Shown: in pieces, positions 36,347 to 47,454 of the stretch
Layout of the letters: each line of letters starts with the position of its first letter
How positions within the stretch are numbered: position 1 is the stretch's first letter
DNA from: Eremomyces bilateralis CBS 781.70
Lineage: Eukaryota > Ascomycota > Dothideomycetes > Eremomycetales > Eremomycetaceae
Length of the DNA stretch: 64,000 nt
Direction: 5' to 3'
Assembly (NCBI RefSeq): GCF_010015585.1
Contig: NW_022985069.1
Coordinates: 791,528 to 855,527 of the forward strand
Position numbers and translations under genes: made by a program
The notes under the pieces: model-generated
Databases searched by the model: none
What the model saw: the letters and a program-made list of their open reading frames with translations, nothing else
What the model was told of the DNA's origin: nothing

Positions 36347-38634
36347 AGTTAATTACGCATGGAAGGTCATTAGACAATCTGCATCATCGTCCAAATAACA
36401 ACAAGCGGAAATGGAGCATTCTTTGCAATGATGGGGATCTCCTTTTCGGGTTAACCTGGGCACTTGTCACGAGGCCTTCCTGGAAAACATGAGCTCGGGA
36501 TATCGGAACTGCTCTCCGCTCGCGACCTATTCTGACTCAGATACAAAGCTGAAATCCGGCTAGTTGGGAAATTGATCACGTTCAATTAGACATCTCCAGG
36601 TCTCCACACAATTGGCAACACACGTGATGAGGCTCCCCGTCCCCGAAACTCGCCAAGAAAAGGTTATTTTGACTTCAGGTCTAATTTCCAGCCCTATCAC
36701 TCATTTCGTATCCTCGATAGAAATGTATTAATTCATAAAATTCCTGGTTTCGTTCGCTACAATAGATTGCCGGGGTGATGGTGAATCCGGGGGCACTCTT
36801 GCAGGATCACCAGTCTAGGAACCAGCGCCAACCCAACCAAATTGTACCTGTACGGTGGAAGGCACTGCATAAAAGGAGACTGAATTCACATCTTATTTCC
36901 GACTTTTTATTGAAAGAATGACGCTATGTTTGAGATGTCGATGCCCTTAATGTATGCGTTTTCATTGCCTCCAATTTTAAAAGAACATTCTGTTTCATTT
37001 CAAGTCTTCAATTCGAATTACCGGTTTGTCGAGAGTCCTACTGTTGCCCAACAAAAGCCTGTCCTCTGCTAGTCAAGTTCTCCCTTCTCGTTAGTTCTAC
37101 TGTCTTGTTAGTTCCTTCCTGCTTTTAATTCGCATTCAACCCAGCAGATCCTCCAAGCCAGGGCAAGCCAAGGCAAGACAGCGGCATAGCTGGGAATGTT
37201 CGTGGTTAAACCATTCACTTTATCTACTCTGTCAAACCTTGGGCTTTTGGTTTCCCATTGCAGCATAGGAATCAGTCAGTTTAGTTAACTTATCTTACTC
37301 TACTTTCTCTACGGCCACCACTTGGTGGTGCGAGTTGATTGTGCAGTATTCCCCCGAAAGCACATTGCGTCTGCGAGGAAGCAAAATGCATTGAAATGAG
37401 CAGACAATACTGGCTTCTTGCATCCTGCCAGTGCTTACTGGCTCTCGATCACACATTAGTCATGCCGAGGTATCGACATACTCCAACCTGAGACGATCGT
37501 AAATGATTTTAGCTGCTCGAAATGGCGTGTAATTAGATTGGTACGCTCAGGGCAGTGAGTCACTGCAAAGTCCAGCTCTGTGAGAGATTCCATGGTTTCA
37601 TAGGAGAAGAGTTTGGCGCAAAACGCAATAGAAATTATATTGGCCAATCTGATGTTCCTACCAAGTTTCTTAGTGTACTCTACCCAGGGTTCCGCCGAAG
37701 CTCAGACTTTGCCCTTACCAAATTCCTACCACAGCTGAATCCGAACGAAATCCCCAACTACAAGATGAAATGATGCTGTAAGGAGGAAACGAGCAGCGAT
37801 CTTGCTCAGGATGAATATGAATAATGTGAGAAGGCACGTAGGAACTTTCTCGAGCGTCAACGGTCGCCAACTGATGGATTGGGACCCTGGAGTTGTGAAG
37901 AATCAGCCGATAGGGGTTGGCACGGGTGGCATAACTCGACCAAGGCTACTCGCTGGTACTTCACGGTTCCCCTAGAAAATTTTGGTCACGACCCAGCTGA
38001 GAGTGTCCGAATCGCCAGCTGTCCGAATCGCCCTCCAACGTAAGTACGTGGTTTCACCCCCGCTCCGAACTCTCCTTCCTTTTTCTTCTTTTATTCACGG
38101 TGAGTGAGCTATTGACTTGGTGAGGCGGACTCTTTTCGCAATCTTTTCTGGCAGGCATGATCCTCAGATCGCCTGTCGGGCCCGCAGTCGACTGAAGGCG
38201 ATCCGTACAGACGTTTATCCGGTCTGTAGCGTGGGTGCGATAGCATTTATGTTAACTCAACATGTTTGGCGCGGCCGGGTATCGCAAGGATTGAGCGAGC
38301 TTCAGGCTTCGTGCCTCTTGGGAGGGTTACCTCATCAGTTCACTGCGGGGGTCTGGTGTTGGTATTGTGAAGTACTACGATCCGTTCGGACGAGTGCCTA
38401 GCAGCCTCCTTATGTCCTTGTTACCATCTCACTCAGCCTTTCATCTCAGGTACGTCTGTCTTTGCGCACTAACTCGAACCGCAGGTGTTTTGCATGTTCT
38501 CTGCTTACCCATAGCGCCCCTCAGTCATCGTCAGCTTGCGGGCGCTTCACAGGCTTCCCCAGCTGCCGTCACCTATCATGGTGCGTAGCCCCCGGGCAAC
38601 AAGTAAGATCCACTTCGCTTTCACTCTTCACACA
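36347..38634. other. 2.3-kb region without a convincing gene
   Basis: The first part is the VPS16 promoter. A minus-strand frame at 37647-37456 (LTELDFAVTHCPERTNLITR) looks faintly like an F-box/leucine-repeat fragment, but no neighbours support it. From about 38.0 kb the sequence becomes pyrimidine-rich and merges into the repeat tract. Confidence 0.4.
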
Positions 38635-40680
38635 GTGATGCGTTCAGTTCTTCTCATTCATCCTGGGACCCTAAGTGGTCATTCATAATCGTCTTGCATG
38701 TACGTTTTTCTTGTCTTTGCTTTTTGTCAGTCAGTGATGTAGTCAGTTGTTTTCCTTTATCCCGTGGACCCTGAGTGGTCATCGCCGCCTCGCATGTATG
38801 TTCTTCTTCCATTTGCTTCTTGCCAGACAGAGATGCGTTCAGGTTTTTGCCTTCATCCTTTGAATCCTGAGTGGTCATCACCGCCTTGTATGTTCACCCT
38901 CCTCCTTTTTTGTCAGACGGTGATGCGTTCAATTCTTCTTCATGGCGGGATCTGGTGAGTAATCTTTTCATGTATGTTCGCCTTCCATTTTGTTCTTGTC
39001 AGACAGTAATATGCGCTCAGCGTTTCTCTTCATCAGTTACCAACACCGCTACAAGGCAAGCACTCCATCCATTCACTGTTGAGTTGCCAATACACGTTGT
39101 CCTCGTCGTCGTGCACTGCCGTTCCACCTCGTCATCTCCACTACATCACAGTCCTCTCATCGCTGACTTCCAGTCCACTCTACCTTCGCGAGCCTTCCTC
39201 GCTGCGCCCGGCTTCTCAGCCACAGGTCAGTTCCTTCTGTTCTCCCCCCCCGCAATGTGTGAATCTGACATTAAAATAGGAATTTCGTCTCGTCTTGTCA
39301 GACAGTTTGGTTCCCATTGGTGGTCGCCCAGGGACTTCGCCCCCGCCAGTCAGTATCAACCCTGCGATTTTGCTTTTTCTCACTGGCTCAGCCGTCCAGA
39401 TTCCTCATCATCCTCTCTAGTTTGGTTCCCATCGAAGGTCACCTAGTCGAAGGCCACCTAGGAACTTCGTCGCCATCGGTGAGTAGCATCGCCACACTTC
39501 TGCTTATCCTTGCTGACTTAACGTCCAGATTCCTCACCGTTCTCTCTCGCTCGAGCCCAGGGATGGGGCGGGTACTCATCATCTTCGGACATCATCACTT
39601 CTGGCTCTGAGCAAGCTTCCAACCTCACCGGCCTTCAATCTCATCGGCTTCCAACCTCATCGGACGATCCTCCAACAGCCGCCTCCACTAGTATGTGTGC
39701 TCCATGTGCAATTTTCCCCTACAGTTCACTATTAACACTATCTCAGCTTCCACCTCCACATTACCTCACAGCTCGATCCACGCGACAGGGGCGGGTACTC
39801 ATCACGGTTTTCAACTTTTCGGACCTCGAGCACAATAAATTTTTGTCACACTTTATTTGACACCCAGCGACTTTGGCTTTGCCAGTTTGTGACCACGGTC
39901 TTCTGTTTCCTGACTTCTTGTAGCCAACATGCTCCCAGCTTCCTTGCGTCTTCCATCATTTCGGCGTCTTGCAATCGTCATCTGCATTCGTCATCCTCAT
40001 TTCGGTATCCTCTTCGTCGTCTGCATTCATCAGCTTTCGGCATCTTTGTTTCGCGACTGCATTCATCACTGCTTTCGCCATGCTTATTTCGACATCCTCT
40101 TTCGTCGTCTGCCTTTCAGCATCGTTTTGGCATCCTCAATTTCGCTCCTGGATTTCAGCGTCTTTATTTTGGCGTCCTGATTTCCTTGCCTATTTCCAGC
40201 GCTTGCATCCTCATTGGGCACCTGCTTTCGGTATCATTCCGATGTGCTTACATCATCAGTCAATTTAGTCGCATCTCTGAATCTCCTCATCTCGGTTTTC
40301 TTCTCACGGCTACTGCATCTCGGTTTCTTTATCGCGGCCTCCTCATCATGGCCTCTTCATCGCGGCCTCCTCGCCATGGCCTCTTCCTCATGGTCTCCTC
40401 ATCTCAGTTTTTTCATCATGGCTCCTAATCACGGCATCCTCATCATGGGCTCCTCTTAACGGCCTCCTCATCACGGCCTCCTCACGGTCTCCTCATGGCC
40501 TCCTCATCTCAGTTGCTCCTCGTGAGTCGTGTGACTCTTGTTACCCTTACCTTCTTGTTGCTAATGTCTTTCTCAGATTTCCTCGGCGTCGTTCTTTCTT
40601 CTTCGGACATCGCCTCCGCATCTCTCTCAGGCTCCACGGGACAGGGGCGGGTACTCATCGACTCGGACTTTCTTCATTTT
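38635..40680. repeat. 2-kb tract of degenerate tandem repeats, C/T-rich on plus strand
   Basis: At least three repeat types sit side by side. Units of 86-99 bp starting near 38635, 38734, 38830, 38920 and 39006 share TGATGCGTTCAG and CCTGAGTGGTCATC, with a GTATGTTC...TTTGTCAG stretch between. Units of about 115 bp occur at 39306 and 39421 (GTTTGGTTCCCAT...CCAGATTCCTCA). Runs of short GGCCTCCTCATC-like units lie at 40320-40510. The 16-base GGGGCGGGTACTCATC occurs identically at 39565, 39788 and 40644. Long plus-strand frames across it (up to 191 codons) are Ser/Phe/Leu-rich repeat translations without domains. Its origin is unknown. Confidence 0.7.
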
Positions 40681-41173
40681 TAAGCCTCGAGTAGACCGAT
40701 CTTAGCGGAGATTGTTTGGGCCTTGGGAAGGGGATGGTAAGTTTTCCTGCTTACTTATTTAACCCTTCTTTCGCTAATGCCTTGTCATAGGTATCTCTCA
40801 TGATCAGATTGAGCCTATCAGACGGCCATGGCCGAATGGCCGAACGGATTGTCATCAGTGTATATAGTTTTTTCAAACTGTCAACCTTTACCACACACCA
40901 AGCACCCTGTGTACACCCACCACCAATTTCATATATTTGACTCATTACTTGAGGCCATGGTTGCTGACCAGTCTATTCCGTCGTGAGATCAACGCATAGA
41001 TGCCCTAACGGCCTCGACGCGGACGCATCCACAGACCTGCCCTTCTTTGAGCTCGGTTCTTGTCCCATCAAGCTGCTAGGAGCTTGATCGCGAACGACAT
41101 ACTTGGTGTAATTTATTCTGCGAACGAACTTCAATATTTCAATGTATTCCTTATTAGGCCTATCTTCTTTCTA
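40681..41173. other. Spacer between repeat tract and MULE, with a hairpin
   Basis: Contains an inverted repeat at about 41068-41089 (ATCAAGCT, five-base loop region, AGCTTGAT). It may include the outer end of the MULE; a matching copy on the other side was not found. Confidence 0.35.
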
Positions 41174-43556
41174 CTAACGTCGCTGTCTCTTGCGCGGGCT
41201 AAGTCCTTTCCAAGCATTTGAAGCCGTCTCTGCTGCAGCACGCTTAGGACGCTGTCTACGCACATCCCCAGACCCAAAAAGAGGATTTTGAGCATCGACT
41301 TGTGCAAATTTTTCGGCGTAGAAAGCTTGCATATCTCCAAAGTGATAATTCCATGCCATTATTGGGGTGCAGGAAGCATATATTCCGCTTGTAGCGAGAG
41401 CCATGTTCCGTGCTTCAACCAGTTCTATGGGGTCGTTTTCCTGCCCTGTCTCTGCCAAAAAATTGGTCACTGTACGAAGGTCACTGCAGTTATACAGAAA
41501 AGGCTGAAGCCGTCGACGTTCAATGTCGGCAAAGAACTCTTCCAACGTCGGAGGTTGCCAAGCAGTCTGTAGAGGGGATTAAGCTATAGTAACAGACACT
41601 GTAACAGAGACAGGTGAAGACAAATGAGATAGAGTAGGGGAAGATATAGGAGTAGGTACAGGGACCGACATAGATATAGAAGTAGTTATAGTGTTCGCAG
41701 CTAGTGTAGATGTAGGAATTGACATAGCGACAGAGGTGTTTATGTGTCGTAAGACCTCAGCAAGTGTTTGACCCCGAGGTTGAGGAGGAGGCTGAAATTG
41801 AGGGATAGAAGGTGGCACACGTCGTTCAAAAACTGATGGATCTCGACGAGTTGATGCCTCGTTCTTCCTCGGTGCACCTCTTGTTTAAGCAGGAAGCGGC
41901 TCTAGGATAGATTGATATGGCCTTGGAGAGAGACTTATTAACCGTCCTTGCTCGCGTTGATAGCGCCAATGATCGTCGTAGTCATTTAGTCGTAACGTCG
42001 ATCTAGAATTCATCATATCTCGTAGCGTATGATGACACGGAAGACCGTTTATGGCCTCAAAGAGACCAGAACAGGGATGTCCGCTGCGACGTTGTGTCTG
42101 CTCCTTCTGGCGCAGCAGATCCTGTTGTCTAATGCGTTCAATTGCCGGTGGCGTAAGAATGTCATGAATGCCGGGAGGTAGGAACGGCATTAACTCCAGT
42201 CTATGCCCGAATTTAACGCTGTGTTTAGAAGAAGCAATCTGTTTCTTATACTTGTTGTATTGACTCTTGACTATCTGCTCAATCCTTCCAACAACACGCA
42301 GCAAGTCGCCTCTTGAAGTCATAAGGTAGTCCTTCAATACCCTATGCATTCCTTCAACAAGAGAGGTTGTATTAGTATTATAGTGTCGATGCTGAGATGT
42401 CCAAGCAGCTGCCCACTTAGTGCGTGTATGCCATTGATTTTTGCGTAAGTATTGGCAAAGCTCTCGCTGGTCAGCATAGTCTTTGAGTAACTCGTCCCAC
42501 TTCAGCTCAAACTCAAGTAGTCCTTTTGCGTAGACAAGCTGCTCTAGTTAGTTCTATGAAATACTTATAAGAGGCCATTAGCGGGGAGCATACCTGACTC
42601 CAACGTTTCATAAATTGACCCCGTTGCTCAGTGATTCTCTGCTTCTCCTCTTTTGTCTCGCCATCAGCGTCTCGCCAGGTCTTTTGAGCTTTTGTTTGCA
42701 CGTTCTTGTTGATATGCCATACGCAAAGGAGTTGTAGAACACCTGGAAACAGAGTGCGAGCTGCCAGTTTCACCGCATCCTCTTGATCGCTAATGAACAC
42801 GCGTGGCTGCGGTGTCCCTGTCTTGAGGAGGAAGTTTGAGATTGCCTAATGGTAATCTGCTTCTTTCTCGCTGTAGAGGAAGCAGAACCCCGCAGAGAAG
42901 AAGGTCTGTAGATTGGTGCAGCCGAGTATGTGCAACAGTAGGAGTTTGTACTTGTTGGTTCGGTACGTACAGTCCATCAATAGGATATCGGGATTCACAA
43001 GTAGTAGCTCGATCTGCTTCTGGTAGGCAAAGAAGATACCTTGTACGTGATTATCCGCGTCCTTCTTAACAGTAAAGACCCATTCCGGCGTAGATAAGTC
43101 ATCCAGTAATGTCTTAATCGGAATCCTCCCATTCAAGTTCTTCTCTCTAATTGCCTTCCTCTCGCTGCGGATATCGGTAGCAGAGACAAGCGTTTCTGGG
43201 TCCTCCTTTTAAATGGCAGCCATTATCTGCATCGGCCGTACCCCAGCATGTATCATTAATTCAATTATGTCTTTCTATACTGATGTACGCCTGCGATAGA
43301 CATTATGCGCACTAGGATTAAGTGATCGGGGGTGGTTATGATGCTTGTGTAGCACCTCTAGCTTCTACTGGTCGTCATTTTTATTCTTGAATATGACAAG
43401 CCTAAAATTACACCCTATTGTGTGTGTGCTTGTGCTTAGAATCCTTGCTCTTGACTGATAGTTTCCGGACCGATCACAATGATAGTAATATCGCGTCTTT
43501 ATACCAGAACCGTGAGGGTTGCTCCATTTGAGTACGAAGCCGTAACCATGCTGCAT
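41174..43556 (-). mobile_element. Decayed MULE (Mutator-like) transposon, Hop-type
   Basis: The minus strand holds, in order, a FAR1-like zinc-finger part (GYGFVLKWSNP, HCDRSGNYQSRAR), the MULE transposase core (LLMDCTYRTNKYKLLLLHIL with the first Asp; FSAGFCFLYSEKEADY; VFISDQEDAV with the second Asp; LLCVWHINKN), a helical part, a Ser/Thr/Pro-rich stretch and a basic tail (GLSPRKRQRR). The frame is interrupted by several TAG/TAA codons, for example after DDQ near 43365, after RRTSV, after MAAI, and at ADYH near 42846. Each is what TGG, CAG or CAA would give by a single C:G to T:A change. That pattern resembles repeat-induced point mutation. The element is no longer able to make full-length transposase. 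Confidence 0.85.
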
Positions 43557-43763
43557 ACCATGGATCTTGAGAGCATTATAGGCTTCTTCATAGGACGCGT
43601 GAAGACCATCTGGAGGAGGGGCGATATCCTCTATGCTGAGGTCTGTAAGAGAAGGAAGAAATTGAATAATTATTGATAATTGAAGTTGTCCCTAACTAGG
43701 CGAGGATGAGAAATTGTGCGCTAGGCCCAGTTGAGCAATTAATTTCCACCATTACTAGTGTGA

Positions 43764-43815
43764 GGGAGAAATCTCATGCAAGGGAGAAATCTCAAATACG
43801 AAGGGAGAAATCTCA
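43764..43815 (+). repeat. Three spaced copies of GGGAGAAATCTCA
   Basis: Identical 13-base copies at about 43764, 43782 and 43803, followed by a CCAGCC/GGCTG hairpin with AAATCTCA in its loop. They lie 150-200 bp upstream of the piggyBac transposase start and may be sub-terminal transposase-binding repeats. No inverted set was found on the 3' side. Confidence 0.5.
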
Positions 43816-43967
43816 CCAGCCAAATCTCACTGGCTGCGTAGCGTATTAGTAAAACCCAATCGCGAAGCGGGCTGAAAATTACTCAGCTTTACGCCCGTTG
43901 TGCCTAAAACTTCGGTCTCAGGAGCATCAACACAATCAATAGTCATGTCGTCTCAGCCTATTGCCTG

Positions 43968-46094
43968 ATGTTGTCTGTACCGCTTTCAATGCTCCCATCC
44001 GCCTCAACGACCTCCGATTCCTCTAATGATGCATCCGACGATGATGAGCTCGCTACCGAATTTATATGGAGAGCTCGATCCGATGCGACATCCGCTGCAG
44101 AAGCGGACCCAGAGCCCCCATTAATGCCATCTCCAGCTGCACCGGCAGGCTCTTCCGCTGGATGTCTCAACTGCCCAACTGGACGCCCTGGAGAGGCCTC
44201 TTATATAGCTATTGATCCGGCTACTAAGATGCCTCTGGGCCAAACTGGAACGTCGTTTCAGAAGATGGAGGGATACGTCTCCTATTATCACAATCCGGAG
44301 GCGCTGCTTGATCTCCCTATTGGCGTTCAAGGCCCCATTAATGCTACAGACACCCAGAATGCTCTATGTGGAAATCCTAGCTGTATCGGCTGCGGCATTT
44401 CCCATCGTGATGGCCAGTCCCTAGATCCATTGCTTTATAATCGATATCCATCGTCCTTCGAAGAGCTTGTAGAGCGATGGGATCTCCCGCTTGTACTCTT
44501 CTCGCAGATATTCGATCAGAAGCTATATACGACGATCGCAGAGCACTCCAACAAGTACGCCCAAAAGCAACAAATCCCGGTTAGCCCTGTTACCGCAGGC
44601 CATATCCAGATATGGCTAGGTCTAGTCCTCTATATGGGGACCTTCAACATCGCATCTCGACGAGATCTATGGAGCAGACATGGCCAGCAACGTCTCCATT
44701 GTATCTCCAGATTTATGTCCTTTACTAGGTGGAATGATATCAAACGAATCATCCATCTTAGTGACCCCGAAACGGAGCCTAATCCGCACTCAGTCTTCGA
44801 GAAAGTCCAGCCGATTGCTTCGATTTTAAATGCTCGCTTTCAGCGTGTATATATCCCTTCAAACTATATTTCAATCGACGAGATCATAGTCAAATTCACA
44901 AGGCGCCCGAAAGAGATCGTCTCGAAACCTATCCCCGTGGACTATAAGATCCTGGCCCTCGCCGATAGAGGCTATGTTTATAGCTTTCTCTTTACCCCAG
45001 GGAATAGTTATGAGACTGCTGGAAAGAAAGATACATCATCAATCCATGAAGTTGAATATCAACCTCCCTTTGGGTGCGAAGATCTTGAGCTTACAGCCGC
45101 ATCAAAGGCTGTGGTTACCCTCGCAGCCTCTCTGCCCGTTGACCTCCGCCGCTTCGTTATCTTTATGGATAACCATTTCACCAACGTTCGCTTGCTCTCC
45201 GTTCTTCGAAGGATGGGGGTTGGGGCCTGTGGCACGACAAGTGCAGCCTATAAGGAATATCCTTTACAGCACTTTCAAGTCGGGAAGGACGATTGCAAAT
45301 GGCCGCTTCAGAAGCAGGATTTCCTCTGTATACGTGATGTTGCTAGCCTGCTATGGAAGGATCGAGTGCTCGTTCGCTTTCTTTTCACCGTTTTCAGCCC
45401 AGACGAAAATGGTCTGGTACTGAGGAAGCGCCCGGCGACTGGTGCCGCAGCGTATCAGAGAGAACTTGATCAAATCTACCCCCCAGGGGCCCATGAAGCG
45501 GAGGTTCTACAGCCTAAAGCAGCCATAATATACAACGCCTTTATGGGCGATGTAGATATCGCTGACCAGCGCCGAGCTTACTCCACGTCCCATCTCATCG
45601 GCCATAAGACATGGCATCCTATTCTCTTCTGGATACTCGATACAGTCGCTTCGAACGCCCATATCCTCGGTACATGGCAGTTTCAAAAGATGAACGTCAA
45701 ATACCTACAAAACCTTAAGGATTTTCGTCTACAGCTCGCCTGGAACATGGTCATTAAAGGTACCTCGATCGACCATGGCTCCCGGTCGGTACAGGGCTTC
45801 AATGAGCAAGATGGACCTCAGATTCGAGGTAACCGAGGTCTTCGGAGAGCTGGAAACTCATATATATCGCGAAATACCGACTTTCCGTACTTTGCGACGC
45901 TCAGAAATGGAGCTCATCGCCCAGTACGGATTCCGAACGGCAAGCGGCGCTGGTGTTGGTTTTGTAGGTGGAAAAAGCGCAAAGATGACCAAGTTAAGGA
46001 CCACAGGACGTTTCTCTACTGTGAGGTCTGTGGAGAGGCGTTTCCGCTCTGTACCACTTGTATAGAGCCATTCCATCAACAGCGACCTAGCTAG
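43968..46094 (+). CDS. piggyBac-type transposase (DDE_Tnp_1_7), open frame
   Basis: A single uninterrupted 708-residue frame. An acidic Ser-rich start of about 130 residues precedes the core. The three catalytic Asp residues stand in ISIDEIIVKF, FVIFMDNHFTNV and MGDVDIADQRRAYS. The C terminus has the Cys-rich zinc domain expected for binding the element ends: CWFCRWKK, then CEVCGEAFPLCTTC and a final His. piggyBac enzymes cut and paste precisely at TTAA. TTAA occurs at about 43735 and 46340-46355, but terminal repeats could not be matched, so element limits are open. The intact frame beside a decayed MULE suggests a later arrival. Confidence 0.9.
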   Translation: MLSVPLSMLPSASTTSDSSNDASDDDELATEFIWRARSDATSAAEADPEPPLMPSPAAPAGSSAGCLNCPTGRPGEASYIAIDPATKMPLGQTGTSFQKMEGYVSYYHNPEALLDLPIGVQGPINATDTQNALCGNPSCIGCGISHRDGQSLDPLLYNRYPSSFEELVERWDLPLVLFSQIFDQKLYTTIAEHSNKYAQKQQIPVSPVTAGHIQIWLGLVLYMGTFNIASRRDLWSRHGQQRLHCISRFMSFTRWNDIKRIIHLSDPETEPNPHSVFEKVQPIASILNARFQRVYIPSNYISIDEIIVKFTRRPKEIVSKPIPVDYKILALADRGYVYSFLFTPGNSYETAGKKDTSSIHEVEYQPPFGCEDLELTAASKAVVTLAASLPVDLRRFVIFMDNHFTNVRLLSVLRRMGVGACGTTSAAYKEYPLQHFQVGKDDCKWPLQKQDFLCIRDVASLLWKDRVLVRFLFTVFSPDENGLVLRKRPATGAAAYQRELDQIYPPGAHEAEVLQPKAAIIYNAFMGDVDIADQRRAYSTSHLIGHKTWHPILFWILDTVASNAHILGTWQFQKMNVKYLQNLKDFRLQLAWNMVIKGTSIDHGSRSVQGFNEQDGPQIRGNRGLRRAGNSYISRNTDFPYFATLRNGAHRPVRIPNGKRRWCWFCRWKKRKDDQVKDHRTFLYCEVCGEAFPLCTTCIEPFHQQRPS

Positions 46095-46582
46095 ATTCTT
46101 CTTCTTCACACTCGACTATCTACTCTGTATGAGATTCTTGTACAAATCGAATGTGACGGCATGACTACCCGATTCCATACAGGCTTTTCATACCACTTGG
46201 GATGGCCGCGCTAATTCCAATTCCGGGATGTTTGATGGCTTGATGCAGCATAATTACCTAATATTCAGTGCTGGACTCCCTTTCCAATTTCCATCCGTTG
46301 CTATTGTTGGCTCCTTTTCTCAAGGTCCGTGCCCGCCCGCTTATTTTAACGTAAATTAACGTCCGCAACTCAGCATGGTCAGGGGTTACGGCGGACGAAG
46401 AGGACCGGACCTGCCAGCACGTGGATATCTGCTTTATGTTCCATAGGCCGACTTCATTAGTTCATCTGAGGAGTTCAGCTTTTGGAACTAAGATCCATCA
46501 TATTCATAATATCCATTGCAATCTACGACGAATCTACTATAATATTAGCGCTACCTGCTATTCCATATTTGAAGCATTTCGA
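46095..46582. other. 3' flank of piggyBac transposase
   Basis: Non-coding; probably includes the right end of the piggyBac element. No inverted end was identified. Confidence 0.35.
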
Positions 46583-46828
46583 GGGGGAAGAAATTGAGTT
46601 ACGTTTCTTGGCATTCCCTCAAGCACAGCTCCCACGACCTTAGCCAGAACGCGGCGAAGGATTCACCAAAAGTCCAAAACAGACCTCTAGTAGTCGCCTA
46701 GTTAGGAAAAGAGTATACTTTTTGTCTTTTGATATTATGCTGTTTTTGAACGAATTGGGCCTACCTATGAGTTAGTGGTAAGTTAGTGATGGTTAGAAGA
46801 ATGCCAAGAAACGTAATTTCTTCCCCCC
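46583..46828. mobile_element. 246-bp fold-back element (MITE-like)
   Basis: The left arm 46583-46615 (GGGGGAAGAAATT, then TTACGTTTCTTGGCATTC) is the reverse complement of the right arm 46799-46828 except for three extra bases in the left copy. The roughly 180-bp middle has no frame. No clear target duplication is seen, so the family is unknown. Confidence 0.65.
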
Positions 46829-47454
46829 GGAGGGTGCTAGGACGTCACGCGTGCCATCAACATCCTCATTTATTGCGACATCACATTAATCAGAGCGATC
46901 GTTGTCTTCGAATCCGCCTGTACAAGCAGCCTTTCGTGTTTCCGCAGTTGCCGGGTTAATTATATTCATTTGATGCCAGGGGCATTCCGTTTATCCGTAT
47001 TCCGGATCTACTTCTAGTTTATGCCAAGGGCAGCCAAGGTTTCCCTTACCCAGGCTTGGAGGCTTGGAGCACTTGTTCCCTGCCACATCCCACGCCCGAG
47101 GCATTTCAAGCCGCGATCGCTGATGATAAACGGCTGCGGTATGATTGCACGAACGAACCCCACAATGTCCAACGGCGATCAGTATGATCCTCACCAATGG
47201 ATTTTCCTGAAGTTTGCACGCACGTTGGTAATTTCCCGATGCTGCATCACCACGTGTGCAACGATTGCGTTCGATTGGCAAAGGTTCTGCCTCTATGATG
47301 TGCTACATCAGAGAACCACCAAAGTGTATAAAGAAATTACCCGGATGCCTGTAGTCTAGGAATACTGATGGATATAAGCCTTCATTGTCCGCAAACAAGC
47401 TGTTGAATGAACCAGTGAGCGCTGTTTTCTTGAAAGCCAATATTGTTACTCACA
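46829..47454. other. 5' region of the PhoD-like gene
   Basis: Contains only short frames and should carry the phosphatase promoter. CACGTG at about 47251 is the kind of E-box bound by Pho4-type phosphate regulators in fungi; a single copy is weak evidence. Confidence 0.35.

Noticed and set aside
37456-37647. F-box/leucine-repeat gene fragment on the minus strand
   Set aside because: Only a faint 30-residue resemblance, with no continuing exon on either side.
38871-40428. Plus-strand frames of 180-190 codons in the repeat tract as a secreted or membrane protein
   Set aside because: Their Ser/Phe/Leu content follows from the C/T-rich repeats, frames shift between units, and no start, splice or domain supports them.
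36347-47454. Possible retroelement or capsid-bearing element in the repeat-rich part
   Set aside because: No reverse transcriptase, integrase, protease or capsid motif was recognised; all identified elements are DNA transposons.
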